From a virus: a stretch of 30,909 bases of DNA. A program made the position numbers and the translations under genes. Under the pieces are notes generated by a model. The model was not told where the DNA came from, made no database searches, and saw only the letters and a list, made by a program, of their open reading frames with translations. Below are positions 26,630 through 30,909 of this stretch, piece after piece. Numbering within the stretch: the first letter of the stretch is position 1; every line of letters begins with the position of its first letter. The DNA is taken from positions 1 to 30,909 of the IMG/VR virus record IMGVR_UViG_3300034111_001138; one strand, 5' to 3'.

Positions 26630-26822
26630 GCAACTCCATCACATCGATTAAATCGCGTGCGAGACTGCGCTGACCCTCACTTCTATTCACCGCACCGAGA
26701 TCCGAGCCGTGAACAGAAACGTGTTGGAGCACCCTTAGAAGGTATTGTGCGAGGCATTGAGCATCGGAGTGAAGGCCAAGTCTTTTGAGACCTTCTCTCT
26801 CCTCGTCACTTGGAAAGATCAT
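26517..26822 (-). CDS. Small protein between portal and scaffold, unknown function
   Basis: A 101-residue protein (MIFPSDEEREGLKRLGLHSD... YLLRVLQHVSVHG...SLARDLIDVMEL) whose ATG overlaps the portal stop (ATGA). The first 65 residues fill the gap between portal and scaffold and look like real helical protein. The last 35 overlap the scaffold gene in another frame. I do not recognise a family. It may be a minor head protein, or function in portal or scaffold assembly. Confidence 0.6.
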   Translation of the reverse strand: MIFPSDEEREGLKRLGLHSDAQCLAQYLLRVLQHVSVHGSDLGAVNRSEGQRSLARDLIDVMELRESPHDRKPDALELSRARPNSVTTGQRTIARRLPDAK

Positions 26823-28504
26823 ATGTTACCTTTGATTTGATATTGCGGAATTGGCGCTTGCGTCGGACCTGCCGTTTCGCCCGGCATTGGCTGACCTTGC
26901 GCCATGGCTGGCGCGCCTGCCTGAGTGCCATTCTGCAATTGCTGAATCTGAGCGACGGCACCGGCGATCTTCGCAGGATCTCTTCGCGCCCACATAGAAT
27001 TGACGCCCATTTTGTTCGCGACATTCTGTAACGTCTTTGTTCCGTCGGTCGCCATCTTCCATTCTTCTGGAAAAGCAGACGCGCCAATTTGAACAAAGCG
27101 TGAGAAGAGAGCGACTTCTTCTTGCTCGGCCGAACGTTGAGCTGGGTTGTAAGGCATCATCGCAACAGGGCGCTTTCCGCCACCGCGCGCAGGAACCATG
27201 ATCTTTTCAACCTGCCCGGCCTTTTCAAGCAGATACAAGTATCTCTTAAAGACCCCAGCGCAGAACTCTTCCCAAAAGACTAGACCCGGCGTTCCGATGC
27301 GTCTCTGCGCCAATGTCATTTCATCTAACCACTGTGTCGCAGTTGGCGGAGTCTTACCGTCTTGCTGAGGCCAGTCTAGAAAGAACAACCTCTTTATTCG
27401 CGTCTCATAATCTTGCGTAACGTAAATCGCAGGATCGATAGACGGAGGGTTGTAAAGATTTTTAATCGCCCCCTCTTCGCCAGGACGGATCGCGTAAGCC
27501 ATGCCGCTTTCAATACCGTCAGAGATATTGGCGAAAGAACTATCCGGGAAACTAATCGGAGGAGCTAAGGCGAGATCGACATTGCGCACTTTCATTTGCG
27601 CCAGCTCGTCGACAACGCGCAGGTCCGGCAATGCCTGGATCAAAGGCCCAACACCCCAGGCCCAATCAGGCGTAGCGTTAAAGCGCGCGACAATAAACGG
27701 ACATGACCCAGCGCCCCTTAAAACCGCCTCATGCGCTAGGTATCCGTCAACCGTAATACAATGCTGCCACTTCTCTTCGCCTGGATCGTCTAGGATTTTC
27801 CAAAACGACCAAACGACAACGACATTCTTCTTGTCGTCCCTGTTACCTTTTTCAACAACAGGCCTTGGAATCTCAATATCAGGAAGGACGGATTTTAAAT
27901 ATCGGTAACGCGTATGGCGAACAACAAAACGATCATCGATCGATCCATCAGCGCCGATATTAATTTCCATTTCACGGATAGGAACACACTGGACCTTCGG
28001 AGGCTCCCAGCTTTTTTCTTGCTCTATCCAAAGACCCACAGTTCCCAAAGCAAGATCGGGATTAAATGCCTTACCGCACTCAGCATAAAGATTACTAGAA
28101 AGAATAGACTTAAATACCGTAGCATCTGCATGGGCCGCCATGATCTCAACTTCCTGAACCATTTCAGGAGGAACGATCGAGCTTGCGCGCCTCACGAGCC
28201 ACTGAGCGTTTTGCGGGAAAAACGTATTAATAATAACCGTTGGAAAATCACCGCAAAGCTCAAAGCCAAACGAAGTGTTTACCTGAGGCGTCTGATAAAT
28301 CTTCCCCATTGGCTTGGGGGATGTAGAGTTTACCGTGATAGATCTATGCGGAGCGGCGAACACATAGCCCTCGCGCATATCATATTCAAAAGGAGCTTTC
28401 TGACGCCTGGCATCCGCCAAGCGCCACTTAACCATCGCTTCGAGATAAGCTCTCCGCGATCCATAATTATCAGTGCTCTCTTCCTCTTTATTATCTCGCG
28501 CCAT
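26819..28504 (-). CDS. Portal (head-tail connector) protein, podovirus type
   Basis: A 561-residue protein with the podoviral connector layout: helical start (RRAYLEAMVKWRLADARRQKAPFEYDM), an early FPTVIINTFFPQNAQWLV region, a beta wing (WEPPKVQCVPIREMEINI), PFIVARFNATPDWAWGVGPL, then LPDLRVVDELAQMKVRNVDLA with a stem helix, and a Gln/Ala-rich crown tail. It resembles the T7 gp8/head-tail connector family. It sits one gene after the terminase region and starts at a TAATG overlap with the Met/Gln-rich gene. Role: twelve-subunit DNA entry and exit port. Confidence 0.87.
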   Translation of the reverse strand: MARDNKEEESTDNYGSRRAYLEAMVKWRLADARRQKAPFEYDMREGYVFAAPHRSITVNSTSPKPMGKIYQTPQVNTSFGFELCGDFPTVIINTFFPQNAQWLVRRASSIVPPEMVQEVEIMAAHADATVFKSILSSNLYAECGKAFNPDLALGTVGLWIEQEKSWEPPKVQCVPIREMEINIGADGSIDDRFVVRHTRYRYLKSVLPDIEIPRPVVEKGNRDDKKNVVVVWSFWKILDDPGEEKWQHCITVDGYLAHEAVLRGAGSCPFIVARFNATPDWAWGVGPLIQALPDLRVVDELAQMKVRNVDLALAPPISFPDSSFANISDGIESGMAYAIRPGEEGAIKNLYNPPSIDPAIYVTQDYETRIKRLFFLDWPQQDGKTPPTATQWLDEMTLAQRRIGTPGLVFWEEFCAGVFKRYLYLLEKAGQVEKIMVPARGGGKRPVAMMPYNPAQRSAEQEEVALFSRFVQIGASAFPEEWKMATDGTKTLQNVANKMGVNSMWARRDPAKIAGAVAQIQQLQNGTQAGAPAMAQGQPMPGETAGPTQAPIPQYQIKGNI

Positions 28505-28914
28505 TAGGCAGCACCGCCCGCGGCGGTCCCGCCTAGAGCGCCAGAGCTAAGAGCTGATTGAAGAGGAAGCGTCATCTGCGACGGAATAGAAGCCGTCGCC
28601 ATCGTTCCAAGATTGCCGCCGCCAAGCGTCATGTTAGCGGGCGCAAACTGGCGCAACATATTCCAAGTGCCAGATGAAACGTCAGACTGAACCTGAGCAA
28701 CCTGCTTCTGAACTGATGCCTGCTGCTGGGCTGTTAATTGCTGCTGTTGACGAGCTTGCTCTTGCGCCGCTTGATCGGCCTGGGCCTTCTGCATTGCCTG
28801 AGCTTGGGCCTGCTGCTGAGCCATCATGGCTTGCATTTGGCTTTGTTGCTGCATCATCATCATCATCATCATCATGGCGCCCATGCCGCCATCGCCGCCA
28901 CCGCCTCCGCCCAT
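28504..28914 (-). CDS. Low-complexity Met/Gln/Gly-rich protein
   Basis: From ATG 28914 (GGGAG ribosome site 7 bases upstream) the protein has 136 residues: six Gly, then eight Met in a row (residues 14-21, encoded by ATG repeats at 28852-28875), then a long Gln/Ala region (about 22-85, QQQSQMQAMMAQQQAQAQAM) and a small globular tail. The frame extends to 28959, but that start has no ribosome site. It overlaps the portal start by TAATG. The place, before the portal, is where T7-like phages have small adaptor or assembly genes such as 7.3, but similarity is only positional. Confidence 0.65.
   Translation of the reverse strand: MGGGGGGDGGMGAMMMMMMMMQQQSQMQAMMAQQQAQAQAMQKAQADQAAQEQARQQQQLTAQQQASVQKQVAQVQSDVSSGTWNMLRQFAPANMTLGGGNLGTMATASIPSQMTLPLQSALSSGALGGTAAGGAA
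28852..28875 (-). repeat. Eight-copy ATG trinucleotide repeat
   Basis: A pure (CAT)8 on the plus strand, read as eight ATG codons inside the low-complexity gene. It is a simple-sequence repeat in which slippage by three bases would only change the number of Met residues. Confidence 0.95.
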
Positions 28915-28983
28915 GCGAAATCTCCCAACCTGAAAACTCAGGATGGAGACTGGCCTCATCGGGCCTAGCGATCACCGCACCGC

Positions 28984-29376
28984 CTATGACTTGATGTGTT
29001 CCGCGCCCTCTTCGAGTAAGCGCCAATAGAGTTGATCTGGCGTAACAATCCACCAACGATTGAAGCCAAGCGCGTGCTTGACAAAACTCACGCAGGTAGA
29101 GATTCCTCGAAAGCAAAAGTCTCTATTTTTCACCGGCATACGCACGATCGCACATGAATTTAATTTCTTAGCTAATGGTTCCAGTGCCTCTTCGGCGCCA
29201 GGAAATGTAAAGCAATGAACACCCTTGAAATCATAATCTAAATAAATCCAGGTATTTGTGTGCGGCATATACCGACATAATGCGACATGCTTAAACTCGC
29301 CTGGGACCATCTTGCCATACCAGGTGTAAGTGTCTCGATAGAAAGCAATCAACCAATCATTCGTATCATGCGTCAT
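28984..29376 (-). CDS. Papain-fold-like protein, circularly permuted NlpC/P60 pattern
   Basis: A 130-residue protein with GEFKHVALCRY near the middle of the N-terminal half, followed later by STCVSFVKHALG and TPDQLYWRLL. His in the early strand followed by Cys at the start of a helix is the order in circularly permuted NlpC/P60 hydrolases. The start overlaps the terminase stop (ATGA), so it is made with the packaging genes. It may be a peptidase, amidase or transferase in head assembly or lysis, or an inactive structural relative. The permuted assignment is by eye and needs a profile search. Confidence 0.55.
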   Translation of the reverse strand: MTHDTNDWLIAFYRDTYTWYGKMVPGEFKHVALCRYMPHTNTWIYLDYDFKGVHCFTFPGAEEALEPLAKKLNSCAIVRMPVKNRDFCFRGISTCVSFVKHALGFNRWWIVTPDQLYWRLLEEGAEHIKS

Positions 29377-30890
29377 GGCCTAAGCCTCCGCATGTCTTTC
29401 TGCTTTTGTTGAATACGCATGAAGCGAGGAACGTCTTGATAGGCCGGCCCAGACAGAACACGCCCATTGCCTAAGAACAAAACCATATATTGAAGGCAGT
29501 CAGCTATATCCGAATACTTATCTTTTTCAGGCGTCGGATCCTCGCCGATCATCAGTTTACGCATCTGATATTTGCCGCTCATGCCGGCAACCAATGTCGG
29601 GCAATTCAACGGATCGATCTGCAAGCGTGGACCACCATTGAACATTTCATTTAAGACTTGTTCAACCGCAGTAATTCTTGTTTGAATATGATTATTCTTA
29701 ACCGGAGCAGGAGAAACGTGCATGCCATACTTAGAAAAAACATCATAAGCCGTGTTTTCATCAGCCTGCCCTCGATCTCTTCCCTTGGGATCACCAGTAA
29801 ATCTTATCGCCGCGCCAGGATAATGTTGGTCTAATTGCCTCTTTAACGCCGGAGCAAAAGTCGCGGCGCCAACTCCATACATCCTAAACTCTCGCAGGAT
29901 GTAGATACGGTTTCCAATCTCTTGACCAACAAGCGCGCTTGGACGCCTGCCGAAATCCAAAGAAACCACCAAAGGGTAAGCATTATTATAACTAAGGGGC
30001 CTCGGGCTAACATGTGTCTCCCTTCGAAACATCGGCCATACGGGATCGCCGTCAACAACAAACGTAATCCGATTCATTAATCGGCTATCAATCCATTGCT
30101 TCGACTTACCGCGCCGCTTCTCGTCATAGAAACCAGGCACAAGCCATTGAGCGTTTTCAGCGCCAGGATTCATCTGGTAATCAACAACCGTCTTTCCGTC
30201 AGGTCCAAAGATCTCGTTCAATGCGGGGGGTTGAACAAAATAGCTCCAATCCTTCGGCCAAAACGATCGATCTTCTTCTGGTATCTCGTCAGGATACGGA
30301 ACTTCTTGCGTCATCTGAACAAGCCAATGATCTTCATTCGGCGCGTTCAAATCCGCCAGCACGCCAGACCAGCGCGAACCGCCATCCTTCTGCGCAGGAT
30401 AACGACCCGTTCTTGACTCAGCTTCATCGAAAATAATCTTAGGAATATATTCGAGCTCGTTAATCCAAACGCCCGTCAACTCTAACGATCGCAGCTTAGC
30501 CACGTCCGCTTCATCGTCCAGAGCAAGAAAGATTACTTCACACTCAACATCAGCCCAGCGCATCATGTGCATCATGGGCTTACCCCAGTTCATCTTCCCG
30601 TAAAGATTCTCGCTCCACCAATCGAGCCAGGTCCTTACAGTCGTATTCCTCAGCGCCGGATAACTATTGCGGATGACCGCCCAACGTGACCGTCTAATCC
30701 CATCAAGAGGACTTTTGTTTTGTTCGGCCGCAAGCATCCCGATTTTAATACAAGACGCCGAACTCGTTCCAGAACCAATAGGACCACGTATGACACTGAC
30801 ATGAGCCCTATCGACAAGATAATCAGCGAGAACCTTACCTCCGGGCTCATAAATCTTTCGCCCATGTTCATCAATGTCTAATTGCGCCAT
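29373..30890 (-). CDS. terL: Terminase large subunit
   Basis: A 505-residue packaging motor. Walker A-like GPIGSGTSS (residues 36-44), Walker B VWINE (141-145, catalytic-type Glu145), and a C-terminal RNase H-like nuclease with Asp312 (SLDFG), Asp367 (FTGDPKG) and Asp461/Asp464 (YSDIADCLQY). The Walker A lysine is replaced by Thr, though Arg35 precedes it. Other terminases in this family have deviant P-loops. Role: ATP-driven DNA translocation and end cutting. The start overlaps the TAA of the upstream frame (TAATG), as expected after a small terminase gene. Confidence 0.92.
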   Translation of the reverse strand: MAQLDIDEHGRKIYEPGGKVLADYLVDRAHVSVIRGPIGSGTSSASCIKIGMLAAEQNKSPLDGIRRSRWAVIRNSYPALRNTTVRTWLDWWSENLYGKMNWGKPMMHMMRWADVECEVIFLALDDEADVAKLRSLELTGVWINELEYIPKIIFDEAESRTGRYPAQKDGGSRWSGVLADLNAPNEDHWLVQMTQEVPYPDEIPEEDRSFWPKDWSYFVQPPALNEIFGPDGKTVVDYQMNPGAENAQWLVPGFYDEKRRGKSKQWIDSRLMNRITFVVDGDPVWPMFRRETHVSPRPLSYNNAYPLVVSLDFGRRPSALVGQEIGNRIYILREFRMYGVGAATFAPALKRQLDQHYPGAAIRFTGDPKGRDRGQADENTAYDVFSKYGMHVSPAPVKNNHIQTRITAVEQVLNEMFNGGPRLQIDPLNCPTLVAGMSGKYQMRKLMIGEDPTPEKDKYSDIADCLQYMVLFLGNGRVLSGPAYQDVPRFMRIQQKQKDMRRLRP

Positions 30891-30909
30891 TAAGCAACCA
30901 GTGCATTAT
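30890..30909 (-). CDS. C-terminal end of the upstream gene, presumably terminase small subunit
   Basis: Only the last codons are in the window: the frame ends ...NALVA followed by TAA, whose last base is the A of the large terminase ATG. The same TAATG coupling occurs elsewhere in this block. Naming it small terminase rests on gene order alone. Confidence 0.3.

Noticed and set aside
27501-28507. Long plus-strand frames of 135 and 197 codons opposite the portal gene
   Set aside because: They are antisense to a convincing portal gene, have no ribosome site and no recognisable sequence.

Overview
The window reads as most of the genome of a temperate, short-tailed (podovirus-type) bacteriophage. 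No host gene is recognisable. The virion genes follow the T7 plan (terminase, portal, scaffold, capsid, two tail-tube proteins, internal virion proteins, T7-type fibre), but control is lambda-like (divergent repressor/cro pair, integrase, tRNA-type attachment site). The host is probably an alphaproteobacterium, perhaps of the Rhizobiales. This rests on the style of the integrase, repressor and cro proteins and on an attachment core matching the 3' half of a bacterial tRNA-Gly(CCC); it is inference.

Layout. (1) 1-5354, leftward early operon: cro, a coupled 78-aa gene, an intrinsic terminator, a 387-bp non-coding stretch, then a recombination/replication set: RuvC-like resolvase, Sak4-like ATPase, DUF669-like ssDNA-binding protein, Cas4/RecB-like nuclease, adenine-type DNA methyltransferase and an SF2 helicase cut by the left edge. 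(2) 5355-5464, lysogeny switch: operator-like dyads between cro and the S24-family repressor, which is read rightward. (3) 6194-7992, rightward integration operon: promoter, small coiled-coil protein, excisionase-like protein, tyrosine integrase. (4) 8002-8139, attP: a core identical in type to the 3' half of tRNA-Gly(CCC), flanked by an inverted pair of 12-bp repeats. (5) 8140-30909, the late block, transcribed leftward from the right edge: (small terminase), large terminase, papain-fold-like protein, Met/Gln-rich protein, portal, small ORF, scaffold, major capsid, probable decoration protein, small ORF, terminator, gp11-like and gp12-like tail-tube proteins, gp14-like protein, a lysozyme-bearing internal virion protein, a giant gp16-like protein, collagen-like tail fibre, fibre-associated protein, GH19-type endolysin and a one-span membrane protein.

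How the genes work together. In lysogeny the repressor would sit on the dyads around its own start codon and shut off the leftward operon. On induction cro and the recombination genes are expressed. The late block then builds a T7-like particle whose internal proteins carry a peptidoglycan-cutting domain for DNA entry. Genes are packed tightly, with ATGA or TAATG stop/start overlaps at many junctions. Because phage genes flank both sides of the attachment core, the sequence looks like the unintegrated (circular or virion) form and not a prophage in place. No RNA polymerase, DNA polymerase, reverse transcriptase, CRISPR array or recognisable defence system was seen.
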